From contig NZ_JAJUXH010000003.1 in assembly GCF_021390245.1 (NCBI RefSeq), positions 496,001-560,000 of the forward strand: a stretch of 64,000 nucleotides of DNA. The letters run 5' to 3'. Origin of the DNA: Dyadobacter sp. CY323 (GTDB lineage Bacteria > Bacteroidota > Bacteroidia > Cytophagales > Spirosomataceae). Below the pieces are notes generated by a model, which saw only the letters and a list, made by a program, of their open reading frames with translations, was not told where the DNA came from and did no database searches. The stretch's first letter is position 1. Every line of letters begins with the position of its first letter. Position numbers and translations under genes: made by a program. This document shows, in pieces, positions 9,111-17,517 of the stretch.

Positions 9111-9118
9111 TCCGGCTT
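9097..9118. terminator. Short hairpin shared by two convergent stops
   Basis: An 8-bp stem AAGCCGGA / TCCGGCTT with a 6-base loop that contains the SUI1 stop codon. The right arm reaches into the stop of the minus-strand gene. The left side is preceded by an A-run, so it could act as a terminator for minus-strand transcription. Confidence 0.55.
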
Positions 9119-9563
9119 AAAGTACTTTGGTTGTATCGATTTCGGTGGGTGCAGGTATCGGTGGCGGAGGTGGCGCCAGATTCGTTCCGCGGCCACTTTC
9201 CAATACTTCCACGTTCGTTACAAAGTATTTTGTGTCGCCATTCCAGGGTAATGCGAAGAACTTTTCTTCGTAGGTGAGCGAAACCCGGTGACCGCTTTTT
9301 ATTGCTTCTTCGAGTTTGGCAATCGCATCTTTGTTTTTTCCACTCACCGAAAACACCCATTCGGACGAGTTCATGGTACCATCTCCCTCGTAAAGCCCTC
9401 CCATTCGCAACTCGCCCTCATAGGTTTTGAACAAATAACCTTTGTTGCTGAGCCGGGTGACAAAACCTCCGCGTTTTCCTTCGCTGTAATAGCCGAAGGT
9501 CAGGTAGTACAGTATTCCGAATACAATGGCCAGAAAAATGGCGAATATGACCCATTTACGCAT
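9117..9563 (-). CDS. Conserved membrane-anchored protein of unknown function
   Basis: A 148-residue protein. The start at 9563 gives MRKWVIFAIFLAIVFGILYYLTFGYY, a single N-terminal membrane segment. A longer reading frame to 9707 would add 48 non-hydrophobic residues and is rejected. The outer domain contains YSEGKRGGFVTRLSNKGYLFKTYEGELRMGG and ends in a proline-rich tail (APPPPPIPAP). Close relatives are common in Bacteroidota; I recall some being labelled 6-phosphogluconate dehydrogenase, but nothing here supports that activity. It follows the ABC permease gene by 59 bp, probably in one operon. Confidence 0.75.
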   Translation of the reverse strand: MRKWVIFAIFLAIVFGILYYLTFGYYSEGKRGGFVTRLSNKGYLFKTYEGELRMGGLYEGDGTMNSSEWVFSVSGKNKDAIAKLEEAIKSGHRVSLTYEEKFFALPWNGDTKYFVTNVEVLESGRGTNLAPPPPPIPAPTEIDTTKVL

Positions 9564-9622
9564 AACAGTATTTTCAGGTTTGTGAAAGAAACGAACTTCG
9601 GAAAACCGTTTGATTTTTCCTA

Positions 9623-10864
9623 CTATTTTGCCCGTATTGCGATAACCGGATCCATTCTGGCTGCCAGCATCGCCGGGATGATCCCCGAAAGTATGCCGAT
9701 AATGCACGAAACCCCCAGACCTAACAATACATTTCCGGGTGTCAGCAGGATTTCAAGTGACCCTAATTGCATAAAGGACAAAAGGTATACCAGGAATATC
9801 CCCACCAGCCCGCCAACCAGGCTTAGCATAACCGCTTCAAACAAAAACTGGAAAAGAATGGAATAGTTTTTTGCTCCCAACGATTTTTGAATGCCGATGA
9901 GATTCGTGCGTTCCTTCACCGATACAAACATAATATTGGCGATCCCAAACCCACCGACGAGAATGGAAAAGCTGCCGATCACCCAGCCGGCCAGAGTGAG
10001 TACTGCAAACAAACCGGCAATGGCCTGGGCAGCAGCTTCGGGGCGGTTTAATGAGAAATTATTGCCGTCCCTTGGTTTAATGCCCCGTTTTGTGCGCATT
10101 AAACCCGTAATTTCTGCCTCAACTTCCTGCATTCCCTCATCGTCCGGCAATGCTTTCACCACGATATCAGCGCTCCTGCGACCGGATTGGAATAGTTTGG
10201 AAAAGGCTGAAAACGGAATAATACAGCTTTTGTCGGGGCTACCGCCGAAATTGACAAGGCTTTCCCCCTTTTTGACTTGCACGCCAACGATCGTAAACTT
10301 ATTCCCCGCCAGCTTAAATTCCTTCCCGACAGGTTCCTGGCCCGGAAATAGTGATTCCGCAATGTCCGCACCTACTATCGCGACGTTCCTCGCATTGTTG
10401 GTTTCCAGCGGGATAAAGTACCTCCCGTACTGGATGGGGATATCGGATATCTGATTGTATTCGTAAGAAACACCCTGAACCTGTGCTTTAATGCTGTTTG
10501 AACCATTTTTCAGAGTCGTATTTCCTTTGAAATCCATGACCGCTACTGCGCTGGCATTCTCCATATTATCATAGAGAAATTTATATTCCGCATAGGTAGG
10601 TTCGGGCCACTGGAAATACTTCCACCATTGATACTCCCCTCCAAAACCCCACGGCCACTTCTGAACGTAGATCACTTTGTCCCCGATGAAGCTCAAACTC
10701 TCCTTAATACTGCGTTCGAGTGAATCTACAATGGTAAAAACGGCGACAATGGCGAAAATGCCGACTGTAACTCCCAGAAGAGATAAAATAGTACGGGTAA
10801 TGTTGGATCTCAAAGCCTGCCAGGCAAACCGGAAACTCTCTAATACTTGGCGTAAAAACTTCAT
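9623..10864 (-). CDS. ABC transporter permease, MacB/FtsX family
   Basis: A 413-residue inner-membrane protein with the MacB layout. There is one N-terminal transmembrane helix (about 22-48, ILSLLGVTVGIFAIVAVFTI), a periplasmic core domain of about 230 residues, and three C-terminal helices forming the FtsX domain (from about 290). The signature SVKERTNLIGIQKSLGAKN lies between helices. Such permeases pair with a MacB/LolD-type ATPase and move substrates by mechanotransmission rather than channel transport. No ATPase gene is adjacent, so the partner is encoded elsewhere. Substrate is unknown. Confidence 0.88.
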   Translation of the reverse strand: MKFLRQVLESFRFAWQALRSNITRTILSLLGVTVGIFAIVAVFTIVDSLERSIKESLSFIGDKVIYVQKWPWGFGGEYQWWKYFQWPEPTYAEYKFLYDNMENASAVAVMDFKGNTTLKNGSNSIKAQVQGVSYEYNQISDIPIQYGRYFIPLETNNARNVAIVGADIAESLFPGQEPVGKEFKLAGNKFTIVGVQVKKGESLVNFGGSPDKSCIIPFSAFSKLFQSGRRSADIVVKALPDDEGMQEVEAEITGLMRTKRGIKPRDGNNFSLNRPEAAAQAIAGLFAVLTLAGWVIGSFSILVGGFGIANIMFVSVKERTNLIGIQKSLGAKNYSILFQFLFEAVMLSLVGGLVGIFLVYLLSFMQLGSLEILLTPGNVLLGLGVSCIIGILSGIIPAMLAARMDPVIAIRAK

Positions 10865-10991
10865 ATGCTCCTCAGGATAAATGGAATCTAAAAGTTAGCA
10901 GTAATGTGTTTTGCTTTGAAATAAATTAGTATAAAAGGTAAGAAAAACAGCTCGATTTGATAAATTACAAAATATAAACAGATCACTCCTT

Positions 10992-12758
10992 ATGTCGTTA
11001 CGCTACCAGTATATCTTCTTTTTAAGCCTTTTAGCGGGTTTTTCTCATGCCCAAACGCCGGTGAAAGAATCAATCGGCTTCTACCAGTTTGAATCCGACG
11101 ATCCGAATCAGAAACCGTTTTTCAGCGACCAGAAAGGTGTTATGGCCAAAAATGGGATTGTCGCTTCGGCACATCCGGCGGCGTCCCAGGTAGGTGTTGA
11201 TATTCTGAAAATGGGTGGGAATGCGATTGATGCCGCGGTTGCCGTGCAGTTTGCATTGGCGGTTGTGCATCCTTCCGCCGGAAACATCGGCGGCGGCGGA
11301 TTTCTTGTTTTAAGGGATAAAAACGGGAAAAGTCATAGCATCGATTTCAGGGAGAAAGGCCCCGGGAAAGCTTTTGCAGATATGTACCTCGACAAAGACG
11401 GAAACATTATGCCGAAGTCGAGCACGTTGGGAAGGTTGGCATCCGGAGTACCCGGCTCCGTGGACGGAATGGTTGAGGCACACAAAAAATTTGGTAGCCT
11501 GCCATGGAAACAACTTTTGCAGCCGGCGATCGACCTGGCAGAAAAAGGGGTAACGCTCACAGAACGAGAGGCACGCGGGCTCAATAATATAAAACAAGAT
11601 CTCACCGCTCAGAATCCAGGCACAAAATACTTCCTGAACCCAACCGGTAAAGAATGGGCTACGGATGACCAGTTGGTCCAGAAAGATCTGGGAAAAGTGT
11701 TGCGCCGTATTCAGAAAAAAGGCCGGAATGGATTTTATGCCGGGAAAACGGCCCGAATACTTGTTAAAGACATCAATAAAAACGGGGAAGGAATTATCAG
11801 TAAAAAGGATCTTGCCGATTACCACGCACAATGGCGTGAAACGATTTCGGAAGATTACAAAGGGTACAAAGTCATTACCATGGCCCCGCCTTCGAGCGGA
11901 GGTATCGCATTGATCCAGTTGATGCGTCTGACGGAGCCATTTCCACTTCAAAAGTGGGGCTGGCATAGCGACTCTACCATTCAGGTGATGATCGAGGCCG
12001 AGCGCCGCGTATATGCCGACCGCGCCAAATTCCTGGGGGATCCTGATTTTGTGAAGGTGCCGAAAGAAACTTTGATGAGTAAGGATTACCTGAAAAACCG
12101 CTGGTCAGATTTCGATTGGAACAAAGCTACGGACAGCAAAAATATTCAGGGAGGCGTTTTCCCGGGTTATGAAAGTCTGGAAACCACTCACTTTTCGGTT
12201 GTGGACAAAGAAGGAAATGCGGTTTCGCTCACGACTACATTGAATGGCGGCTACGGGAGCCGGGTGGTGGTAAAAAAAGGCGGATTCTTTATGAACAATG
12301 AAATGGACGATTTCAGCGTGAAGGCGGGCGCACCCAATATGTATGGATTGATCGGAAACAAAGCAAATGCCGTGGCTCCCGGCAAACGGATGTTATCCTC
12401 GATGACGCCGACGATCATTGAGAAAAATGGAAAACTTTTGATGGTTGTGGGCACGCCCGGCGGATCGACCATCATTACGTCGGTTTACCAGACCATTCTC
12501 AATGTGCTGGAACATGGTATGACCATACAGCAATCGGTTAATGCATTGAAATTTCACCATCAATGGCTGCCGGATAAAACGACTTTTGAAACCAATGCAT
12601 TTTCCGCGGGAGCTGTCAAAAAGTTGCAGGACAAAGGTTATATTCTTGAACAACAACGCAATACGATCGGCCGGATGGATTGCATACTGGTTCTGCCCGA
12701 CGGCTCGCTGGAAGGTGGCTCCGATCCGCGGGGGGATGATACCAGCATTGGTTATTAA
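10992..12758 (+). CDS. ggt: Gamma-glutamyltransferase
   Basis: A 588-residue Ntn-hydrolase precursor. The signal peptide ends at FSHAQ with Gln at +1. Autocleavage would occur before Thr398, the first Thr of TTHFSV, giving large and small subunits. Also visible are AAVAVQFALAVVHPSAGNIGGGGF near the N-terminus and the oxyanion region MLSSMTPTI and GTPGGSTI in the small subunit. It hydrolyses or transfers the gamma-glutamyl group of glutathione and related peptides in the periplasm. It is a single-gene unit. Confidence 0.95.
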   Translation: MSLRYQYIFFLSLLAGFSHAQTPVKESIGFYQFESDDPNQKPFFSDQKGVMAKNGIVASAHPAASQVGVDILKMGGNAIDAAVAVQFALAVVHPSAGNIGGGGFLVLRDKNGKSHSIDFREKGPGKAFADMYLDKDGNIMPKSSTLGRLASGVPGSVDGMVEAHKKFGSLPWKQLLQPAIDLAEKGVTLTEREARGLNNIKQDLTAQNPGTKYFLNPTGKEWATDDQLVQKDLGKVLRRIQKKGRNGFYAGKTARILVKDINKNGEGIISKKDLADYHAQWRETISEDYKGYKVITMAPPSSGGIALIQLMRLTEPFPLQKWGWHSDSTIQVMIEAERRVYADRAKFLGDPDFVKVPKETLMSKDYLKNRWSDFDWNKATDSKNIQGGVFPGYESLETTHFSVVDKEGNAVSLTTTLNGGYGSRVVVKKGGFFMNNEMDDFSVKAGAPNMYGLIGNKANAVAPGKRMLSSMTPTIIEKNGKLLMVVGTPGGSTIITSVYQTILNVLEHGMTIQQSVNALKFHHQWLPDKTTFETNAFSAGAVKKLQDKGYILEQQRNTIGRMDCILVLPDGSLEGGSDPRGDDTSIGY

Positions 12759-12774
12759 TTAAAGATGCATTGAT

Positions 12775-13281
12775 TCAGGATCGTGTGAGTTCCTGGATCA
12801 ATTCTTTATGTTGGGGAAAAAGCATTTGTAGTTCCTCTCTTATCGCCATCTCAAAATCTTCAAAATCAAATCCGGGCGCTACTGTGCAGCCAACCAGCGA
12901 ATAAGTACTTCCTGTCGCCGGCCGTGAACCAAACCACGCACCAGCAGGCACTACCGCCTGGAAAGTTTCTCCATGATCAGGATCTGCACCAAGTTTGATG
13001 ACGCTCAATGCTCCATTTCCGGGATCGATCACAAAAATTTCCAGCGTATCTCCCGCATAGAAATGCCACATTTCGTCGGACTGGATTTTATGAAATGCTG
13101 AAAAATGCAGGTTTTCCATTAGGAAATAGATGCCGGTACTAAACGCTCTTTCTCCCACGAACCTGCCCGGAAGTGCATCTTTTTTAATCGTTTCCGCAGC
13201 CCGGTAGGTTTCTGCATAAAAACCTCCTTCCGGATGGGGTTGTAATTCATATTGATTGATCCAGTAAGATGCAGGCTTCAT
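12775..13281 (-). CDS. Cupin superfamily protein, DUF985
   Basis: A 168-residue single-domain cupin of the DUF985 (cupin_5) family. The signature is YELQPHPEGGFYAETYR at the N-terminus, with FHKIQSDEMWHFYAGD in the first cupin motif and VPAGAWFGSRP in the second. Family members have been linked to metal-dependent sugar or small-molecule chemistry, but the substrate is unknown. It is cytoplasmic with no signal peptide. The gene is divergent from nudK across a 110-bp region that contains repeat-like sequence. Confidence 0.85.
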   Translation of the reverse strand: MKPASYWINQYELQPHPEGGFYAETYRAAETIKKDALPGRFVGERAFSTGIYFLMENLHFSAFHKIQSDEMWHFYAGDTLEIFVIDPGNGALSVIKLGADPDHGETFQAVVPAGAWFGSRPATGSTYSLVGCTVAPGFDFEDFEMAIREELQMLFPQHKELIQELTRS

Positions 13282-13300
13282 TTATAATCCGTTTGATAAC

Positions 13301-13391
13301 TAGTAACGATTAATGTAAAAGGATTTTGGAAGATTCAAATACAGAAGTTACTTTTGATCAAAATTAATCATTACTAATCATAACTAATCAC
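13301..13391. repeat. Possible divergent member of the 10-bp-periodic inverted repeat family
   Basis: Left arm TAGTAACGATTAAT (13301-13314) pairs with right arm ATTAATCATTACTA (13363-13376) at 13 of 14 positions. The right arm continues as AATCATTACT AATCATAACT AATCAC, a decamer period that ends at the nudK start codon. The units resemble those at 45.9, 50.0 and 61.5 kb but lack the GTCA start, so membership is tentative. Confidence 0.4.
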
Positions 13392-14000
13392 ATGCAAAAC
13401 CGGGTTAAAGTCGTCAATGAAGAAGTGTTATCCAATAATTGGTATACACTCCGCAAGTATACGTTCGATTATCAGCGTCAGGATGGCAGCTGGGAACGAC
13501 AAAGCCGGGAGGCGTATGATCGCGGAAATGGTGCAACAATCCTTTTATATAGCACTGAAAAACAAACTGTTATACTAACCAGGCAATTCCGTCTCCCGAC
13601 TTATACCAATGGAAATACGACCGGAATGCTGATTGAAGCTTGCGCGGGTTTGCTGGATAAAGACAATGCGGAAGATTGCATTAAACGGGAAACGGAAGAA
13701 GAAACGGGTTATCAGATCAAATCCGTCAAAAAGATTTTCGAAGCTTATATGTCACCTGGGTCAGTCACCGAAATACTGTATTTTTTCGTGGCCGAATATT
13801 CGGACGAAATGAAGATCGGCGATGGTGGTGGCTGCGAGACGGAGCAGGAAAATATTGAGGTAATGGAGATACCCTTTGACGAAGCTGTACAAATGATCGC
13901 AACCGGGGAGATAAAGGATGCCAAAACGATCATGCTCATCCAATATGCGCAGCTTCATGGATTGCTAACTCCAATCCTACAAACAACAATGTCACACTGA
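13392..14000 (+). CDS. nudK: NUDIX hydrolase, GDP-mannose pyrophosphatase type
   Basis: A 202-residue nucleotide-sugar hydrolase. The Nudix box runs from AGLLDKDN through [13 protein letters not shown], preceded by the substrate-domain strand [14 protein letters not shown] typical of the ADP-ribose/GDP-mannose group. Length and local motifs fit NudK, which splits GDP-mannose into GMP and mannose-1-phosphate. ADP-ribose is the alternative substrate. The last codons (for QTTMSH) lie inside a terminator stem, so the hairpin and the C-terminus evolved together. Confidence 0.8.
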   Translation: MQNRVKVVNEEVLSNNWYTLRKYTFDYQRQDGSWERQSREAYDRGNGATILLYSTEKQTVILTRQFRLPTYTNGNTTGMLIEACAGLLDKDNAEDCIKRETEEETGYQIKSVKKIFEAYMSPGSVTEILYFFVAEYSDEMKIGDGGGCETEQENIEVMEIPFDEAVQMIATGEIKDAKTIMLIQYAQLHGLLTPILQTTMSH

Positions 14001-14027
14001 TCTTGCGATTCGTGTGACATTGTTGTT
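13982..14027. terminator. Bidirectional terminator between nudK and the YtxH gene
   Basis: A perfect 16-bp stem AACAACAATGTCACAC / GTGTGACATTGTTGTT with a 14-base loop that begins at the nudK stop codon. It lies between convergent genes. Confidence 0.75.
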
Positions 14028-14039
14028 ATATCTGTTTAA

Positions 14040-14369
14040 TTACGAAATCGGATCCGGCACCGGCGCAACTTCGGTATCAGCAGACGAAGTGCCTTTACTT
14101 CCTACAAACTTTTCGTACAGGTCTTTAAAAAATGCCTCTGCGTCAGGAAAACTGCTTTTTAGTGTGTCGGCACCTTTTGCTTTCAGTTCTTCGAAATATT
14201 CCGGGGCTTTATCGATGGCACCTTCGGCATCTGCTTTCAGATTATTCGCTTTTGATTTCAAATCTTCCAGAAGCTTCTCTCCTTCTTCGGTCTGAAGATA
14301 TTTATGCGCGGCAACTCCGGCTGCGGCTCCAAGGATAAATGTGGCAAGGTGTTTCGAATTAATTCCCAT
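14040..14369 (-). CDS. YtxH domain protein
   Basis: A 109-residue protein with the YtxH (gas vesicle-like) N-terminus: a short hydrophobic glycine/alanine segment (FILGAAAGVAAHKYL), then EEGEKLLEDLKSKANNLK and a long amphipathic helix region. The C-terminus is acidic and proline-containing. YtxH proteins are small membrane-associated, often stress-induced proteins without a defined biochemical function. No close functional partner is visible. The SIMPL-domain gene lies upstream on the same strand, about 95 bp away. Confidence 0.8.
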   Translation of the reverse strand: MGINSKHLATFILGAAAGVAAHKYLQTEEGEKLLEDLKSKANNLKADAEGAIDKAPEYFEELKAKGADTLKSSFPDAEAFFKDLYEKFVGSKGTSSADTEVAPVPDPIS

Positions 14370-14464
14370 GATTTCCAGTTGCTTATGTTTAAGTAAATTC
14401 CTTTGAACACTCCAACCTACTTCTGAAAAAATTGTGCCTGCACTAAACCTGACTCGTTGGCTAA

Positions 14465-15196
14465 TTATTTAATTTCAAAAGCTGCCTGCATTCTGTAACT
14501 GATTTTGATCTTCTGATACTGAACGTCACTGTCCTGAACGGCATCTGCTGATTCCGCCTGTGCAAATGCGCGCACATTCGCTTTCGCAAACACAGGTTGC
14601 GGGAAATACAGATTCTCATCAAGTTCTTTTATTTCAAGCACTTTCCCAAGCTTTTGGTCCAACGAAGCGACAAGATATTCTGCTTTTACTTTCGCAGCTT
14701 TCAATGCGTCGATCTTCACCTGCTTTTTGAATTCTTCCTTTTTCGAATGATCTACCCGGGCTACATTCGCATACTGCACGCCTCTCGCCTCGATCTTGGA
14801 AAGAATGCCGTCAAGTTTATCGGGGCCGCTCACTTTAAGCTCGTATTGTTTGCTTTCCAGGAACGTGGCGGGCTTTTTCTTTTTATCATAATAATTCTGG
14901 TAGCCTCCCAGTCCGCTAACTGACAACGCGTCTTTTGCCAATCCCGCATCACTAATGGCTTTAAGCAACTGTTTTTCAAGCGTACTGATATTGACTTTGT
15001 TTTTCTGATTCTTTTCGTCCTCGAAATATTCTCTCAGCGAGATGGAGAAATAGATTTCGTCGGGTACAACTTCCATTTCTGCAAATCCGGCGACCTCGAT
15101 ATTCGGGGTGAGAAATGCCTGTTCTTTTACCTGAGAAAATGCGGGTACAGTTGCGAAAATGGCTAAAACAGAAGCGAACAAATGAGTGATTTTCAT
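14465..15196 (-). CDS. Periplasmic SIMPL domain protein (DUF541)
   Basis: A 243-residue exported protein. The signal peptide ends PAFSQ with Gln at +1. The SIMPL/DUF541 domain starts with IEVAGFAEMEVVPDEIYFSISLREY, the usual GxGxxxxxPD-type opening, and ends with a strand KIKISYRMQAAFEIK. Family members (for example E. coli YggE) are linked to reduced oxidative stress, but the mechanism is unknown. It appears to be a separate unit: the upstream marR gene ends with its own terminator. Confidence 0.85.
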   Translation of the reverse strand: MKITHLFASVLAIFATVPAFSQVKEQAFLTPNIEVAGFAEMEVVPDEIYFSISLREYFEDEKNQKNKVNISTLEKQLLKAISDAGLAKDALSVSGLGGYQNYYDKKKKPATFLESKQYELKVSGPDKLDGILSKIEARGVQYANVARVDHSKKEEFKKQVKIDALKAAKVKAEYLVASLDQKLGKVLEIKELDENLYFPQPVFAKANVRAFAQAESADAVQDSDVQYQKIKISYRMQAAFEIK

Positions 15197-15354
15197 GACT
15201 TAATAAAAATTAAATGAATGTAATAATACTGCTGAGATCAATTCGACAATCGTTTCAACGAAAAATTAGATTGAGAAATTTATCAATGGTTTAATAACCG
15301 ATAGAACCGCCCCAGCATCATATAGATGCATTCTGCTTTAAAATTCCATAAAAA

Positions 15355-15396
15355 AAAGCGAAAGATTTTGCTAAGTAGTTGCTAATCTTTCGCTTT
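15355..15396 (-). terminator. Terminator of the marR gene
   Basis: A 13-bp stem AAAGCGAAAGATT / AATCTTTCGCTTT with a 16-base loop. Read on the minus strand it is followed by a T-run, so it ends the marR transcript. Confidence 0.8.
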
Positions 15397-15418
15397 GGTA
15401 TTTCCAGACAGTTCAGTA

Positions 15419-15853
15419 TCAGGTGAAGTTCTGATAAATAGAATCCATGATCCGCACAAAATGCTGGTAGTCCGAATCGCTCAGGCTGCCCCAGCCTTTT
15501 CTTCGGATATCCGCAACGATCGGAAAAGCCTGATTGTAGGTTGATTCCCCGATTTGGGTAAGAAAAAGATTGAATTTTCGACGGTCCCCAGCTGCTGCCG
15601 CCCGTTTCACCAGGCCTTTTTTTTCAAGCAGATCAATAATGCGGGTTACCGTTGGCGGATCTTTGAACGTCATTTCGGCAAGTTCATTCTGACTGATTCC
15701 CTGTTTCCTGAAAATGTGATCGATCAGCACCCATTGGTCAACGGTAAGATCAAAACCTGCTTCCGTCAATTGTTTTTGCAAAGCGTTACGAATCTTTTTT
15801 ATAGTCGTGTCTATCTTAAAAAAATAGGCACGATGGTCGGAATGATGTGTCAT
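15419..15853 (-). CDS. MarR family transcriptional regulator
   Basis: A 144-residue winged-helix regulator. The start at 15853 gives MTHHSDHRAYFFKIDTTIKK, which fits the family N-terminus; 15883 would add ten residues. The DNA-binding part includes FRKQGISQNELAEMTFKDPPTVTRIIDLLEKKGLVKR and the wing AAAGDRRKFNLFLT. MarR proteins usually repress their own or a neighbouring gene and respond to small ligands. The divergent neighbour is the polysaccharide cluster, but no operator palindrome is clear enough to call. Confidence 0.88.
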   Translation of the reverse strand: MTHHSDHRAYFFKIDTTIKKIRNALQKQLTEAGFDLTVDQWVLIDHIFRKQGISQNELAEMTFKDPPTVTRIIDLLEKKGLVKRAAAAGDRRKFNLFLTQIGESTYNQAFPIVADIRRKGWGSLSDSDYQHFVRIMDSIYQNFT

Positions 15854-16025
15854 GTGGAGTACGTTTGAAAAGTGAGCGGTCAATTCGGTATTCCAATATA
15901 AGGCTGTCCAACTATTCGTCTACTAACAATTGGGACAAACTTATTCGCATTAATTCACACGACGTGGTGGGATTTTCAGTACCCGGCCTCAACAGTAGAT
16001 GCGCCTAATGTGGCCTTTTCAGCGT

Positions 16026-16940
16026 ATGAGCGCACCGGTTATCTCCATTATTACTGCGACCTACAACAGAAGTAATATCTTGGTTTTTTCAATCCAATCG
16101 GTATTGCGTCAGACTTTTTCAAACTGGGAGCTGATCGTGATCGGGGATCATTGCACCGATGATACCGTAAGTGTCGTTGAGGATTTTGGTGACCCGAGAA
16201 TCACTTTTATCAATCTTGAAAAAAATTTTGGCGAGCAATCAGGACCTAATAATGTGGGATTGAAACAGGCGAAAGGAACGTATATCGCTTTCCTAAATCA
16301 CGACGATCTCTGGTTTCCGGATCACCTGGAAACAGCTCTTGAAACGCTGAAAACAAGTCGGGCCGATCTCGTTCTCGCTGCCGGATTTATCGACCATCAG
16401 CATGAAACCCATTTGTCGTCCCTGAGCGGAGTAGTATCCGAAAAGCATGGTTATCATCCGTCACGTGTTTTTGTTCCAGCTTCTAACTGGTTGTTCCGCA
16501 GAGAATTAATCGACGAAATTGGCCTTTGGCGAAAAGCCTCGGACTTGTACCTTGTTCCGTCACACGATTGGTTGAGGCGTGTTTACGATGCAGGTAAATC
16601 CATTGTACCGACCAGGCAGTTTACTGTGATCGCAGTCCCGTCGAGTTCACGAAACAATGCATATAAAACACGGCAGTCCGATGAAAATCACTACTATGCC
16701 GATCAGCTTGCTAAAAATCCGAATTTCCGTGAGCAAATGCTGACAAAAAGCCTTTACAGTTGTTTTGAACATCTGTATTATGATGAGAACACCTACTACT
16801 GGCGCTTTTTTACAAAAAAACTCAAAACCATATTTATAAAACTCGGCTTGAATACCATCGAATTTCACTTTATGCGGAAGTTCGGAAAGGGTGGCGTTTT
16901 ACGAAGTTATCGTAAAAAAAGAGGTTTAGAAATCAGTTAG
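16026..16940 (+). CDS. Glycosyltransferase family 2
   Basis: A 304-residue GT-A glycosyltransferase. It opens with MSAPVISIITATYNRSNIL; starts at 15999 and 16008 are in frame and would add a short tail. Donor-binding acidic motifs are present: GDHCTDD near residue 45 and NHDDLW, the DXD-like metal site. The C-terminal part has aromatic-rich and basic segments (FFTKKLKTIF). It probably adds a sugar in surface polysaccharide synthesis, since the next two genes are an RmlC-like cupin and a flippase on the same strand. Confidence 0.85.
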   Translation: MSAPVISIITATYNRSNILVFSIQSVLRQTFSNWELIVIGDHCTDDTVSVVEDFGDPRITFINLEKNFGEQSGPNNVGLKQAKGTYIAFLNHDDLWFPDHLETALETLKTSRADLVLAAGFIDHQHETHLSSLSGVVSEKHGYHPSRVFVPASNWLFRRELIDEIGLWRKASDLYLVPSHDWLRRVYDAGKSIVPTRQFTVIAVPSSSRNNAYKTRQSDENHYYADQLAKNPNFREQMLTKSLYSCFEHLYYDENTYYWRFFTKKLKTIFIKLGLNTIEFHFMRKFGKGGVLRSYRKKRGLEIS

Positions 16941-16961
16941 TTCCTTTACAAATCACTCGTT

Positions 16962-17495
16962 ATGTTAGAAACTCAAAAATGGACTGTCGCCAACTCCATT
17001 AAAGACTCAAAAAGTATTACGGCTCAATGGAGCCTGACCAATTTCGCACTGATTGATGGTGTATCGGTTAAAGAAGTGAAGAATGTGCTTAAAAATAACG
17101 GACATCTTACCGAGATATATCGTCAGGATTGGGAGTTAGACGATCTGCCGGTTGGGCAAATTTTTCAGGTTTCGCTCAACCCGAATGGGATTTCTGCCTG
17201 GCACGCGCATGAGATCACGACCGATCGGATTTTTGTAAATACAGGATCCATTAAGGTGGTACTCTACGATGCGCGAGAAGATTCTTCGACCTATGGAATG
17301 GTCAACGAGTTCAGGTGCGGTGCATTAAGACCGATGCTGATCATTGTCCCTCCGAAAGTTTGGCACGGCGTTCAGAATTATACGAGCGAACCGGCTGCAT
17401 TACTTAATATTGTAGACAAAGCATATCAATACGACGATCCGGACCATTGGAGAATACCTCTGGATTCGCCGGAAATTCCGTACAAGTTTTCTTGA
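16962..17495 (+). CDS. RmlC-like cupin (dTDP-4-dehydrorhamnose 3,5-epimerase-related)
   Basis: A 177-residue RmlC-fold cupin. Visible elements are GQIFQVSLNPNGISAWHAHEITTDRIFVNTG (first cupin motif with HAH) and PMLIIVPPKVWHGVQNY (second motif with the conserved His). It resembles RmlC/WxcM-type sugar epimerases or isomerases more than the canonical RmlC, and no other rml gene is nearby, so substrate is uncertain. It lies 21 bp after the GT2 gene and 22 bp before the flippase, in the same operon. Confidence 0.78.
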   Translation: MLETQKWTVANSIKDSKSITAQWSLTNFALIDGVSVKEVKNVLKNNGHLTEIYRQDWELDDLPVGQIFQVSLNPNGISAWHAHEITTDRIFVNTGSIKVVLYDAREDSSTYGMVNEFRCGALRPMLIIVPPKVWHGVQNYTSEPAALLNIVDKAYQYDDPDHWRIPLDSPEIPYKFS

Positions 17496-17517
17496 TTTAA
17501 ATTGAATAGCTAACAAA

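Noticed and set aside
9117..9563. 6-phosphogluconate dehydrogenase
   Set aside because: The protein is a 148-residue single-pass membrane protein without a Rossmann fold or catalytic motif; that label, which I recall on some homologues, is not supported.
11310..11966. 218-residue minus-strand reading frame
   Set aside because: It is antisense to conserved ggt sequence and lacks any domain pattern.
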